From JALNZU01 sp964463695 (GTDB taxonomy: Bacteria > Bacteroidota > Bacteroidia > Bacteroidales > F082): a stretch of DNA of 64,000 bases. The notes under the pieces are model-generated. The model saw only the letters and a program-made list of their open reading frames with translations, searched no databases and had not been told where the DNA came from. Made by a program: the position numbers and the translations under genes. The stretch is taken from the NCBI GenBank assembly GCA_964463695.1, contig CAYXCZ010000007.1:62001-126000 (forward strand), written 5' to 3'. Below are positions 8,808 through 17,565 of the stretch, piece after piece (within the stretch, counting starts at the first letter, position 1; every line of letters starts with the position of its first letter).

Positions 8808-11789
8808 ATGGAAGTAATTAAACCTAAGATGAACATTAACTACAAAAAACTAAAAAGAGTATTATCTGTACTTTTCATCCTCCTTGTTTGCTTCTCACCC
8901 ATTTCTGTACTTGCTCAGGAAAACATTGCTAATCAATGGGTTGATTCTGTCTATCAGCAATTAAGTCTGGAAGAACGAATTGCTCAACTCATGATCGTAA
9001 GAGCTAATCAACCCGACAAACCTTACGAGGCAAAAATATCACAACTTATTCAGGATTATGGTATTGGCGGTGTCACCTTTTTTAAAGGAAGTATTCAAAG
9101 TCAGGTTTTTCAAACCAATAAATGGCAACAATTATCTAAAACACCTTTGCTGATTAGCATTGATGCTGAATGGGGCCTGGCCATGCGCCTTCCCGAAACG
9201 GTTTCTTATCCTTATCAAATGACTCTGGGAGCTGTTCAAAACGACAGTCTTATTGCAGAAATGGGCAAGCAGATTGCAGAACAATGCAAGCGAATGGGTA
9301 TTCATATGAATTTTGCCCCTGTAATTGACGTGAACAGTAATGCGGAGAACCCGGTAATTGGCATGCGGAGTTTTGGCGAAAACCCCGATTTGGTTGCCTC
9401 GAAAGGATGGATGTATGCCAATGCATTACAGGCAAATGGGATTATTGCTACTGCAAAGCATTTTCCAGGACATGGAGATACCCGAAATGATTCACATTAC
9501 ACCCTTCCGGTGCTCAATCACTCACGTGCACATTTTGATTCAGTTGAGTTAAAACCTTTTCAAACGCTTATTAACCAAGGTATTGAAGGAATTATGACCG
9601 CGCATTTACACATTCCTTCTCTTGACACCACACCCAATCTGCCATCAAGTCTTTCGTATGCAATTGTGACTGGTATTTTAAAGAATGAAATGGGTTTTAA
9701 AGGATTAATAATAACAGATGGTTTGGACATGAAAGGTGTGACATCGGTTCAACCTTCAGGCAAAATTGAACTAATGGCTTTGCAGGCCGGGAATGATCTA
9801 TTGTTACTACCTGAGAATGTTCCTCTGGCAATTGAAACAATCAAAAAAGCCCTTACTGCAGGCGAATTACCTATGAGCCGTATCGAAGAAAGCTGTAAAA
9901 AAGTTCTCTTTTTCAAATACAAAGCCGGATTGAATGCCTATCGTCCCTCTTTCACCGAAAACCTCAAAAGGGATTTGAATTCGCTTTCAGCGACTAAACT
10001 TAACAACCAACTTTTCGCTGAGGCTGTGACGCTTTTACGTAATACTGACAACATTCTGCCATTAAAAACTGACACGGCAGCATGGGCAGTTATTACTATT
10101 GGAAAGCCAACTTCATCCGCTTTAACAGAGCAATTGAAGGCTTTATCGGTTAAATTTCAATCATTTGAGTTAAATAAAAATGCTGATAAAGAGACAATCG
10201 ATTTACTTAAAACCAAGTTAAAGAAATTTAAAAAGGTTATTATTAACATCCAGAACACGAACCTTCTGGCAGCTAAGAAATTCGGTATAACCGATGGTGT
10301 AGTGAAATTTGTTAACGATTGTTCAAAAGATAAGTTTATCATTTTGAATCTGTTCGCATCACCCTATGCACTCGATTTGTTTAAGATCAATGATAATTTC
10401 AAGGCTATTTTAATAGCGTATCAGGATCGAAGCGAAGCTGAAGATGCAATAAGAGCTGTCTTAAGCGGCAAAATTTCCCCTAAAGGAAAATTGCCGGTTT
10501 CGCTAAAAAGTGGCTTTGCTGCCGGGTTTGGACTTTCCACCGAAACAACTTCATCTGATTTAGGAATGACGGTCGAAACCAGTCAAAAAAAAAATCCCGA
10601 TCCGATCGTTGAAGACAAAATCTTTCAGCAAATAGATTCAATTGCTCTGGATGGGATTCGTAAAAAGGCCTATCCCGGTTGTCAGATTGTTGCCATGAAA
10701 GATGGACGCGTCATCTATAAGAAAGCGTTTGGCTACCTTACATATGACTCGGTTGAAAAAGTCACTAATCAAACGATTTATGATCTCGCAAGTCTGACCA
10801 AGATACTGGCAACTACCTTAACAGTGATGAATCTCTATGAAGATACATTGCTGTTCATGAGTGAAACGCTTGGTGATTACCTGCCTTATTTAAAAAAAAC
10901 TGATAAAGGTCAATTGCGCATCTATGATGTCCTTTCTCATCAGTCAGGCTTAGATGGCTGGGTACCTTTTTACTTAAAAACAATAGACAAAACTGGACCG
11001 AATCCTGCGATTTATTCAAAAACTCTTGACACTGATCATCCATATCGTGTTGCAGAAGGCTTGTATATGCATCGTTATCAGCGTTATAAACTTTTCGAAC
11101 AGGTTGCAACAAGCAAGCTTAAAAAAAAAGAATACCGATATAGCGATTTAGGTTTTATCCTTTTGCCCGTAATTTCTGAGTTGATTACCAACGTCCCCTT
11201 CGATTCTTATGTCAGTGAGACGTTTTACAACCCACTTCACCTTGATTCCATTACTTTTCAGCCACTAAAAAAGTTTCCTCAAAAAATTATTGCTCCAACC
11301 GAGAATGATCAGGAGTTCAGAAAACAGTTGCTTCAGGGTGATGTTCACGATCCGGCAGCAGCAATGCTTGGTGGTATTTCGGGCCACGCAGGACTTTTTG
11401 GAACTGCCACTGATGTAGCCATGATTATGCAGTTACTCGTGAATAAAGGTACATTGAAAGGTGTTAAAATATTTGAAGCTCAAACAGTTGAATACTTCAC
11501 CCGAACACATTTCAAAGATAACCGGCGTGGACTCGGTTTCGATAAACCACCGCTTGATCCCAAAGATCCAAACCGGTCAATGGCTGATGCTGCTTCTGCA
11601 GAAAGTTTTGGACATACAGGTTTTACAGGCACTTTCGCATGGGCTGACCCTAAAAATAAACTAGTAGTTGTTTTCTTGTCAAACAGGGTTTACCCTGACA
11701 CGAAAGTGAATCTCCTAGCTAAGATGGGAATCCGTCCTCAGATTCATGAGTTATTCTATAAGTATGTAAATCAAAATATTAAAAAATAA
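8808..11789 (+). CDS. Fusion of GH3 beta-N-acetylhexosaminidase and class C beta-lactamase-fold serine hydrolase
   Basis: A 993-residue exported two-enzyme protein. After a signal peptide (residues ~14-36, ending VLAQ; start at 8808 or the in-frame ATG at 8829) comes a NagZ-like GH3 barrel. It has the catalytic-loop motif KHFPGHGDT (217-225) and the nucleophile Asp304 in ITDGLDMKG. A GH3 C-terminal-like region follows to about 590. The last ~380 residues are a beta-lactamase/transpeptidase-like serine hydrolase: SLTK at 662-665 (Ser662), Y-S-D at 778-780 in place of YxN, and HTG at 936-938. GH3 NagZ enzymes cleave GlcNAc from muropeptides and the serine hydrolase fold acts on D-Ala peptides or esters, so joint peptidoglycan remodelling or recycling is the likely role. 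The fusion is known in Bacteroidota. Confidence 0.9.
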   Translation: MEVIKPKMNINYKKLKRVLSVLFILLVCFSPISVLAQENIANQWVDSVYQQLSLEERIAQLMIVRANQPDKPYEAKISQLIQDYGIGGVTFFKGSIQSQVFQTNKWQQLSKTPLLISIDAEWGLAMRLPETVSYPYQMTLGAVQNDSLIAEMGKQIAEQCKRMGIHMNFAPVIDVNSNAENPVIGMRSFGENPDLVASKGWMYANALQANGIIATAKHFPGHGDTRNDSHYTLPVLNHSRAHFDSVELKPFQTLINQGIEGIMTAHLHIPSLDTTPNLPSSLSYAIVTGILKNEMGFKGLIITDGLDMKGVTSVQPSGKIELMALQAGNDLLLLPENVPLAIETIKKALTAGELPMSRIEESCKKVLFFKYKAGLNAYRPSFTENLKRDLNSLSATKLNNQLFAEAVTLLRNTDNILPLKTDTAAWAVITIGKPTSSALTEQLKALSVKFQSFELNKNADKETIDLLKTKLKKFKKVIINIQNTNLLAAKKFGITDGVVKFVNDCSKDKFIILNLFASPYALDLFKINDNFKAILIAYQDRSEAEDAIRAVLSGKISPKGKLPVSLKSGFAAGFGLSTETTSSDLGMTVETSQKKNPDPIVEDKIFQQIDSIALDGIRKKAYPGCQIVAMKDGRVIYKKAFGYLTYDSVEKVTNQTIYDLASLTKILATTLTVMNLYEDTLLFMSETLGDYLPYLKKTDKGQLRIYDVLSHQSGLDGWVPFYLKTIDKTGPNPAIYSKTLDTDHPYRVAEGLYMHRYQRYKLFEQVATSKLKKKEYRYSDLGFILLPVISELITNVPFDSYVSETFYNPLHLDSITFQPLKKFPQKIIAPTENDQEFRKQLLQGDVHDPAAAMLGGISGHAGLFGTATDVAMIMQLLVNKGTLKGVKIFEAQTVEYFTRTHFKDNRRGLGFDKPPLDPKDPNRSMADAASAESFGHTGFTGTFAWADPKNKLVVVFLSNRVYPDTKVNLLAKMGIRPQIHELFYKYVNQNIKK

Positions 11790-11790
11790 A

Positions 11791-12711
11791 ATGCATCAAA
11801 AAGCAGGGTATCTTTCTGAAAAAAAGGAAAGCAGAAACCTTTTTATCACTGTTTTTCTTAATCTGCTGATTTCTGCTGTCGAATTAGTTGGAGGTATCTT
11901 CTCGAATAGTTTGGCGCTCATCTCCGACGCTCTGCACAATTTCAGCGACGGAATTGCTATTTTAATCACTTACATTACCATTAAAATCAGTAAAAAGGCA
12001 CCAAATAGTCAGCTAACCTTTGGATATAAACGCATTCAAATTATGGCGGCTATGTTCAATGCTTTGACATTGATTGCTATCTGCTTGTTTTTACTTATTG
12101 AAGCCTACAAACGTCTTATGAAACCTGAAGAGATCGAAGGGTTTTCGATGCTTTATATTGCCGGCATTGGATTGATTGCGAATCTTGCCGGAGTATTCCT
12201 TCTCAAAGATTTCTCTTCCAAAAACCTCAATATCAAAGCTGCTTATCTGCATTTAATCGGAGATACACTTTCAAGTGTTGCTGTTATTATTGGCGGACTT
12301 TTGATTATCTTTTTTAAATTATATTGGGTCGATCCGGTAATAACCTTGTTAATCAGTGTATATATCATTAAAGAAACCTGGGAAGTTATTGCAGAAACGT
12401 ATAATATATTGATGCAATCCGGACCCAAAAACCTTCAACTCGAACCGGTCGCCAGCAAAATAATGACGATTGATGGCATTAAAAACATCCATCATATTCA
12501 CGTGTGGCAGCTTACTGATAAAGAACTGCATTTTGAAGCTCACATCGAGATGGAAAACGACATGCTTTTAAGTGCTGCTCAGAAAAAAAGAGAAGAAGTT
12601 CGTGAGATGTTAGTCCATGATTTCGGATTCACTCACATCACATTACAAACAGAACTAGATGCTTGCCCACGCACAACGCTCATAGCATCAAATACTTACT
12701 GTTGTGATTGA
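11791..12711 (+). CDS. Cation diffusion facilitator (Zn/Co/Cd-type) exporter
   Basis: A 306-residue inner-membrane metal/proton antiporter with about six membrane segments. The metal-site signatures are DALHNFSDG in the second helix and HLIGDTLSSV in the fifth, giving the H/D-x3-D pairs of the Zn-type CDF subfamily. A cytoplasmic dimerisation domain follows ('IKNIHHIHVWQLTD', 'HITLQTELDAC'). The tail ends ...TYCCD, with three Cys in the last 18 residues that may contribute metal binding. The ATG lies one base after the stop of the GH3 fusion, so translation is probably coupled. No metal-responsive regulator gene is adjacent. Confidence 0.93.
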   Translation: MHQKAGYLSEKKESRNLFITVFLNLLISAVELVGGIFSNSLALISDALHNFSDGIAILITYITIKISKKAPNSQLTFGYKRIQIMAAMFNALTLIAICLFLLIEAYKRLMKPEEIEGFSMLYIAGIGLIANLAGVFLLKDFSSKNLNIKAAYLHLIGDTLSSVAVIIGGLLIIFFKLYWVDPVITLLISVYIIKETWEVIAETYNILMQSGPKNLQLEPVASKIMTIDGIKNIHHIHVWQLTDKELHFEAHIEMENDMLLSAAQKKREEVREMLVHDFGFTHITLQTELDACPRTTLIASNTYCCD

Positions 12712-12762
12712 GTCTTTTCAACTCAAAATACCTAAACCATCATTTAGTAAAGTTACAATTCT

Positions 12763-12770
12763 TACTTTTG
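12763..12770 (+). promoter_or_regulatory. -7 element of the promoter for the 12790 gene
   Basis: TACTTTTG matches TAnnTTTG. Transcription should start around 12774-12776, which argues against the ATG at 12775 as start unless the mRNA is leaderless. Confidence 0.65.
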
Positions 12771-12789
12771 CATTATGAAAATTTATCCT

Positions 12790-13620
12790 ATGAAACAAAT
12801 ACTAATTTCTTCATCTCTTTGGATTCTATCCTTCCTTTTAATGGCTGCAACTGCCATTTATCAGCGTACAACCGGCCCAACTTATCCCGTTAGTGGAAAG
12901 CTAACAATCAAAGGCGAAACAGTAAAATACAAATTATTAAGGAGTCATGACACAGGTCTTGATGCACCGATTGAAATCAACGTACCTGATGGAGTAACAG
13001 CAGTTTACAGGTATAAACGATTTAAAAGTCATGACGAGTGGAGCACACAAAATCTTCAGACTGAAAATGGAAAAATAAAAGCGTTTATACCTCATCAACC
13101 AGCCGCAGGCAAAGTGGAATACCAATTAGCATTAATGGATGGTGGAAATTCCTATCCACTTACTGATGAACCAGTTGTGATACGATTCAAAGGCCCAGTT
13201 CCGCAGTTCGTTTTGATACCACATATTTTCTTTATGTTTTTTGCCATGGTTTTTGGAATAAGAACCAGCATAGAAGCACTGCTCAAAAGGAACCGAACCT
13301 ATCAATTAACTGTTTTAACAACCGTTTTTATGCTCATTGGCGGGTTGATTCTAGGTCCTATCGTTCAAAAATATGCGTTTGATGCTTACTGGACAGGATG
13401 GCCATGGGGACATGATCTTACTGACAATAAGACTATAGTTGGATTCATTTTCTGGTTAATAGCCTTGTTGGTTTTGCATAAAAATAGAGAAAATAGAGTT
13501 TGGCCTATCGTAGCAATGGTTGTTATGATGGCAGTATATCTGATCCCTCATAGTGTTTTAGGTTCAGAAATAGATCACACTAAAACGAGCACTACTCCAA
13601 AAACAGAACAACCCAAATGA
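12790..13620 (+). CDS. Polytopic membrane protein with an extracytoplasmic beta domain, function unknown
   Basis: I do not recognise the family. The ATG at 12790 (MKQILISSSL) is preferred because the -7 box ends at 12770; the ATG at 12775 would be leaderless. The 276-residue product has an N-terminal hydrophobic anchor, a ~100-residue beta-rich domain that looks Ig/FixG-like ('YPVSGKLTIKGETVKYKLL', 'GVTAVYRYKRF'), then four hydrophobic segments from about residue 140. Between them lies the striking loop YWTGWPWGHDLTDNKT, rich in Trp and with a His-Asp pair, which may bind a cofactor or ligand. A Thr/Lys-rich tail ends the protein. It overlaps the rhomboid gene by 4 bases (ATGA), so the two are translationally coupled. 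Confidence 0.75.
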   Translation: MKQILISSSLWILSFLLMAATAIYQRTTGPTYPVSGKLTIKGETVKYKLLRSHDTGLDAPIEINVPDGVTAVYRYKRFKSHDEWSTQNLQTENGKIKAFIPHQPAAGKVEYQLALMDGGNSYPLTDEPVVIRFKGPVPQFVLIPHIFFMFFAMVFGIRTSIEALLKRNRTYQLTVLTTVFMLIGGLILGPIVQKYAFDAYWTGWPWGHDLTDNKTIVGFIFWLIALLVLHKNRENRVWPIVAMVVMMAVYLIPHSVLGSEIDHTKTSTTPKTEQPK

Positions 13621-14228
13621 CCATCCTCATAATTGTCATTACCGTTTTAGTGTCACTTTTGGCGATGCAAAACCCTACCCTTTTCCATCGTTTAAGTTTT
13701 AGTCCCTGGCTGATACACGAGAAGAAACAAAGTTGGCGTTTTGTAAGCTATGGGCTGATCCATGCCGGATGGATGCACTTGGCTGTCAACATGTTTGTAC
13801 TGTATTCCTTTGGCAGAATAGTTGAAGAAAGTTTTCAAATAATTTTTGGAACTCCCAAAGGGTTATTGTTTTATGCCCTGCTGTACATTGGAGGAATTTT
13901 GTTTTCGACGCTTTACGATTACGCAAAGCATAAGAGTGATATTTATTACAACGCAGTGGGTGCATCAGGAGCTGTTGCAGCTGTGTTATTTTCCAGTATT
14001 ATCATCAATCCGACAGCCTCACTTTTTGTTTTTCCAATTCCTTTCCCGATTCCAGCATTTGTGTTTGGGGTCCTTTATCTTTTGTACTCCATGTATATGG
14101 GCAAAAAAGGCCAGGATAATATCGGACATAATGCACATTTTTATGGTGCAGTTTTCGGCGTTGTTTTCACGCTCATCGTTGAGCCTGATTTAGCAAATAT
14201 GTTCTGGTTTCAATTGATGAATCAATAA
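13617..14228 (+). CDS. Rhomboid-family intramembrane serine protease
   Basis: A 203-residue integral membrane protein of the rhomboid fold. The catalytic dyad is visible: Ser in NAVGASGAVAAVLF (GASG, about residue 120) and His in GHNAHFYGAVFG (last transmembrane helix). The upstream segment HAGWMHLAVNMFVLYSFG matches the L1-loop/HxxxN region of active rhomboids. It cleaves substrates within or next to the membrane. The start codon overlaps the preceding gene's stop by 4 bases, which suggests the upstream membrane protein is a partner or substrate; that is inference. Confidence 0.92.
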   Translation: MTILIIVITVLVSLLAMQNPTLFHRLSFSPWLIHEKKQSWRFVSYGLIHAGWMHLAVNMFVLYSFGRIVEESFQIIFGTPKGLLFYALLYIGGILFSTLYDYAKHKSDIYYNAVGASGAVAAVLFSSIIINPTASLFVFPIPFPIPAFVFGVLYLLYSMYMGKKGQDNIGHNAHFYGAVFGVVFTLIVEPDLANMFWFQLMNQ

Positions 14229-14232
14229 TGGA

Positions 14233-14814
14233 CTAATTGAGATCAGGATTTACTGGAAAACGTCTCCAAAGATCATAAGCTGGTCCCATTCGTTGCAGAT
14301 AATTGTTCCACATCTTATCCGACTTAGTTTTAAGTAAGGATCGAAGATTAGTTTCGGATACGACCCAGGCATTGTTCTTTAACTCTTCATCCAACTGGCT
14401 GGGTGACCATCCTGCATAACCCAGAAAAAAACGAATCTGATCTTTTCCAATCAGACCTAGCTTCAAAAGTTCTTTCACTATTTCAAGATCGCCTCCCCAA
14501 TAAATCCCTGGCAAAATTTCGCTACTGTCAGGAACTTCATTTCCTAGGGTATGAATGAAATATAGATTATCGGTTTGAACCGGACCACCAATAAAAACAG
14601 GTGCAGGAAAATCAGGGAAGTCTGGAAGAATTTCATTCAATGTTGTTCCGGTAGGCTTATTCATTACAAGACCAAAAGTTCCTTCATCGTTATGATCTGC
14701 CAGAAGGATGACAGACCTGCCAAAATAGAATTCATCCATCAATGGCTCAGCAATTAATACCCTTCCGCGTCTGGGCTTCAAATCGTTACTTCTTATATGT
14801 ATCAGCTTTTCCAT
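14233..14814 (-). CDS. yqgE: YqgE/AlgH family protein (UPF0301)
   Basis: The 193-residue product carries the family signature near the N-terminus, 'RGRVLIAEPLMDEFYFGRSV' followed by LLADHNDEGTFGLVMNKPTG, then 'VFIGGPVQTDNLYFIHTLG' and FLGYAGWSPSQLDEEL. The family is cytoplasmic, without a settled biochemical activity. In Pseudomonas AlgH influences alginate production. The gene converges on the rhomboid gene with only 4 bases between the stops, and its start faces murL. Confidence 0.93.
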   Translation of the reverse strand: MEKLIHIRSNDLKPRRGRVLIAEPLMDEFYFGRSVILLADHNDEGTFGLVMNKPTGTTLNEILPDFPDFPAPVFIGGPVQTDNLYFIHTLGNEVPDSSEILPGIYWGGDLEIVKELLKLGLIGKDQIRFFLGYAGWSPSQLDEELKNNAWVVSETNLRSLLKTKSDKMWNNYLQRMGPAYDLWRRFPVNPDLN

Positions 14815-14891
14815 GCTATCTTTTCGCTAAGTTGTGCACTTGTATTATACAAAACACTAATTTTACTGCTCAATCAAAAAATGTACCACGC

Positions 14892-16265
14892 TTGAAAACA
14901 GTTCATAATCAGTCTCACTTTGAACAACTAAGATCAGATTACCCGTTTTTTGAATACCAAAATTACCGGTTTTTGGAGGAAGAAAATGCATACCGACTAC
15001 AATTTAACTTTAATTTAGGAAATAAATTTACCTTTCAACCTGAGACGGTCATCCCCAAAAAAAGTTTCTTTAAAACGTCAGAAAATCAAGATTTGTTGCA
15101 TTGGATGGCATTTCATATTGGAATGGTCGAACTTATAAGTTATTGGAAACTTGCGTGTCCTCCATTGGTTATCATCAAACCATTTCAATTGAATCCGGAG
15201 CAACTAAGCTGGTGGAAAAAATTGTATTTTAATGGGTTAGGTGAGTTTTTCTATGTTAACGACATCTCAACTTCCATCGAAAACTTCATGGAAATACGAT
15301 GTGACAGTTCAAAAATCGGTTTGGCAGCTGAAGTTACACCACAACTGCTTACCATTGTACCTGTTGGAGGAGGAAAAGACTCTGTTGTAACTCTTGAATT
15401 GCTTAAAAAAAGTCACAAAACGATCGTTCCACTGATTGTTAATCCAAGGAAAGCAAGTTCCGACACTGCCAGTGTTGCCAGTTTCAGTCCAGAAGCGACT
15501 ATTGTTATTAACCGGTCGATTGATCCTCTATTGCTGCAACTAAATTCATCCAGTTTTTTAAATGGGCACACTCCTTTTTCTGCTTTGCTTGCGTTTCATT
15601 CTGCCTTTGCTGCACTTATTACCGGTGCAGGCAATATTGCTCTGTCAAATGAATCAAGTGCCAGTGAGTCAACAGTACACGGTGAAAATATCAACCATCA
15701 GTACAGTAAATCATTTGAATTTGAGAGCGATTTCCGATTCTATCTGAACCGGTTTATTGTAAAAGGCGTTAACTATTTCAGTTTTTTGCGACCCTTGAGT
15801 GAACTTCAAATAGCCTTTCAGTTTAGTAAATTACCTGAATATCACGCAGTTTTCAGGAGTTGTAACGCTGGAAGTAAAACTGATAGCTGGTGTGGAAAAT
15901 GTCCCAAATGCCTTTTCACCTTTCTAATTTTATCTCCCTTTTTGCAGGAAAAGGAATTGATAGCAATTTTCGGAAAAAACCTTCTTGAAGATGTTCAATT
16001 GAGTTACACGCTAGAAGAGCTAAGAGGCAAAACCGTTGCCAAGCCGTTTGAATGTGTTGGTACTGTTGAAGAAGTTGAACTGGCCGTCAGATCAGTGGTT
16101 CAACGCTATGATGGCATAGATAAACCGGTTTTAATCAACATGCTTATGGAAACTGATGCCGGTCAAATCCAGACAGATTTGAAAATTGCTCTGAAACATT
16201 TCGACCCTAAGCATTTTCTGGATGATTCATTCATTAAAATATTAAAAGATGCCATCGGGAATTGA
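14892..16265 (+). CDS. murL: MurL-type UDP-MurNAc-L-Ala-L-Glu epimerase
   Basis: Best read as MurL, which epimerises the terminal L-Glu of UDP-MurNAc-L-Ala-L-Glu to D-Glu with ATP. The longest frame starts at 14742, but its first 50 residues lie antisense to yqgE and are Cys/aromatic-rich with no domain character. The TTG at 14892 gives a 457-residue protein starting M-K-T-V-H. Visible features: a PP-loop-like ATP site PVGGGKDS at 157-164, 'LSNESSASES' around 253, NHQYSKS at 268-274, and a C-x9-C-x2-C-x2-C cluster (Cys324, 334, 337, 340) like the zinc site of QueC-type PP-loop enzymes. PP-loop chemistry (adenylation) fits the known MurL mechanism. It overlaps the next Mur ligase gene by 17 bases. 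The name is from memory of the family, not a search. Confidence 0.75.
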   Translation: MKTVHNQSHFEQLRSDYPFFEYQNYRFLEEENAYRLQFNFNLGNKFTFQPETVIPKKSFFKTSENQDLLHWMAFHIGMVELISYWKLACPPLVIIKPFQLNPEQLSWWKKLYFNGLGEFFYVNDISTSIENFMEIRCDSSKIGLAAEVTPQLLTIVPVGGGKDSVVTLELLKKSHKTIVPLIVNPRKASSDTASVASFSPEATIVINRSIDPLLLQLNSSSFLNGHTPFSALLAFHSAFAALITGAGNIALSNESSASESTVHGENINHQYSKSFEFESDFRFYLNRFIVKGVNYFSFLRPLSELQIAFQFSKLPEYHAVFRSCNAGSKTDSWCGKCPKCLFTFLILSPFLQEKELIAIFGKNLLEDVQLSYTLEELRGKTVAKPFECVGTVEEVELAVRSVVQRYDGIDKPVLINMLMETDAGQIQTDLKIALKHFDPKHFLDDSFIKILKDAIGN

Positions 16266-17538
16266 TACCATTCTTTCATCCATCCGGAACAAAACAATTC
16301 TGATTCTAGGTTTTGGTCGTGAAGGAAAGTCAACACTAAAGTTTTTGCTCGAGTGGTTGCCCGAAGCAGAGATAGGTATCGCTGATTTAAATCCTGTCCC
16401 GACTGACATACTAAATAACAACCCCAATATCTGCACCTATAGTGGTGAGTGCTATTTGGAAGCAATAAGTAAGTATGAATTAATCATCAAAACACCCGGA
16501 ATTCCAGGCCGATTCTTGTCATTGAGAGATGATCAAATACTGACATCCCAAACAGATTTATTTCTTGCTGCATTTCATAAGCAAACGATAGGTGTGACCG
16601 GCACAAAAGGAAAAAGCACAACCTCGAGTTTAATTCATCACTTGCTCCTGAATACCGGATTTAAGTCCATTTTAACGGGTAATATTGGGATACCTTGTTT
16701 TGATATCCTTCCACAAATTACTGACGATTCAAAAGTAGTGTTCGAATTGTCAGCAAATCAACTTGAATATGTAAGACATTCTCCCGCTATTGCCATTCTT
16801 CTTAATATTTACGAGGAGCATCTGGATCATTTCGGAACTTTTGAAGCGTATAAAAACGCAAAACTTAACCTGATTATTAACGCGCTTCCTGGTGATACAC
16901 TTATCCTCCACAACGACCTTGCTTTAAATTTAAACCTTCAAAATGTGAAGATTGAGCTCTTCCCCTCGGTAAAATACCCTGATTCATTCGATTTGAAACT
17001 CCCGGGCGAACATAATCAATGGAATGCGCAGGCAGCAATTCTGGCATGTTCGGCAGCAGGTGCTGGTTTTGAATCATTAAAAGCTCATCTCGCCACTTTT
17101 AAAGGACTTCCTCATCGATTGGAATATGTAGGAGAAAAGGCAGGTGTTCATTTTTATAATGATAGCATTGCTACCATTCCTGAAGCCTGTATTGCTGCTC
17201 TTCAAACTTTTAAGAAGGTTGATTTTCTGTTTCTGGGAGGGTTCGACCGCGGAATTCATTATTCAATTCTCACTGATTACATAAAAAATCATCCGGTTCG
17301 GCATATTTTGCTCACAGGTGATGCGGGTAAACGTATTGGTAATGATTTAACTGACTTAAAACATCCAGGTATTACTTTGCATTATTTTAAAACCATGGAA
17401 GAAGCTTTTCGTATCATCCACGACTTGAAACAAACCGGTGATGTTTGTTTACTTTCACCTGCCGCAGCAAGCTACGATCAATACAAAAATTTTGAGCATC
17501 GTGGCGAAGTTTTTAAGTCGTTAGTCGCAGACTTTTAG
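16249..17538 (+). CDS. murD2: MurD-family UDP-MurNAc-L-Ala--glutamate ligase, probably MurD2 (L-Glu adding)
   Basis: The 429-residue product has the three-domain Mur ligase layout. The ATP-binding P-loop is GTKGKSTT at 118-125, the central-domain signature is EEHLDHFGTFEAY, and the C-terminal domain has 'HRLEYVGEKAGVHFYNDSIA' and SPAAASYDQYKNFEHRG, a motif specific to MurD. It adds glutamate to UDP-MurNAc-L-Ala in the cytoplasm. Because it lies outside a division/cell-wall cluster and overlaps murL by 17 bases, it is more likely MurD2, which adds L-Glu for MurL to invert, than canonical D-Glu-adding MurD. The substrate stereochemistry is not readable from the motifs. Confidence 0.85.
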   Translation: MPSGIDTILSSIRNKTILILGFGREGKSTLKFLLEWLPEAEIGIADLNPVPTDILNNNPNICTYSGECYLEAISKYELIIKTPGIPGRFLSLRDDQILTSQTDLFLAAFHKQTIGVTGTKGKSTTSSLIHHLLLNTGFKSILTGNIGIPCFDILPQITDDSKVVFELSANQLEYVRHSPAIAILLNIYEEHLDHFGTFEAYKNAKLNLIINALPGDTLILHNDLALNLNLQNVKIELFPSVKYPDSFDLKLPGEHNQWNAQAAILACSAAGAGFESLKAHLATFKGLPHRLEYVGEKAGVHFYNDSIATIPEACIAALQTFKKVDFLFLGGFDRGIHYSILTDYIKNHPVRHILLTGDAGKRIGNDLTDLKHPGITLHYFKTMEEAFRIIHDLKQTGDVCLLSPAAASYDQYKNFEHRGEVFKSLVADF

Positions 17539-17565
17539 CCTTAATAACTTCCTGCAAATTTCACA

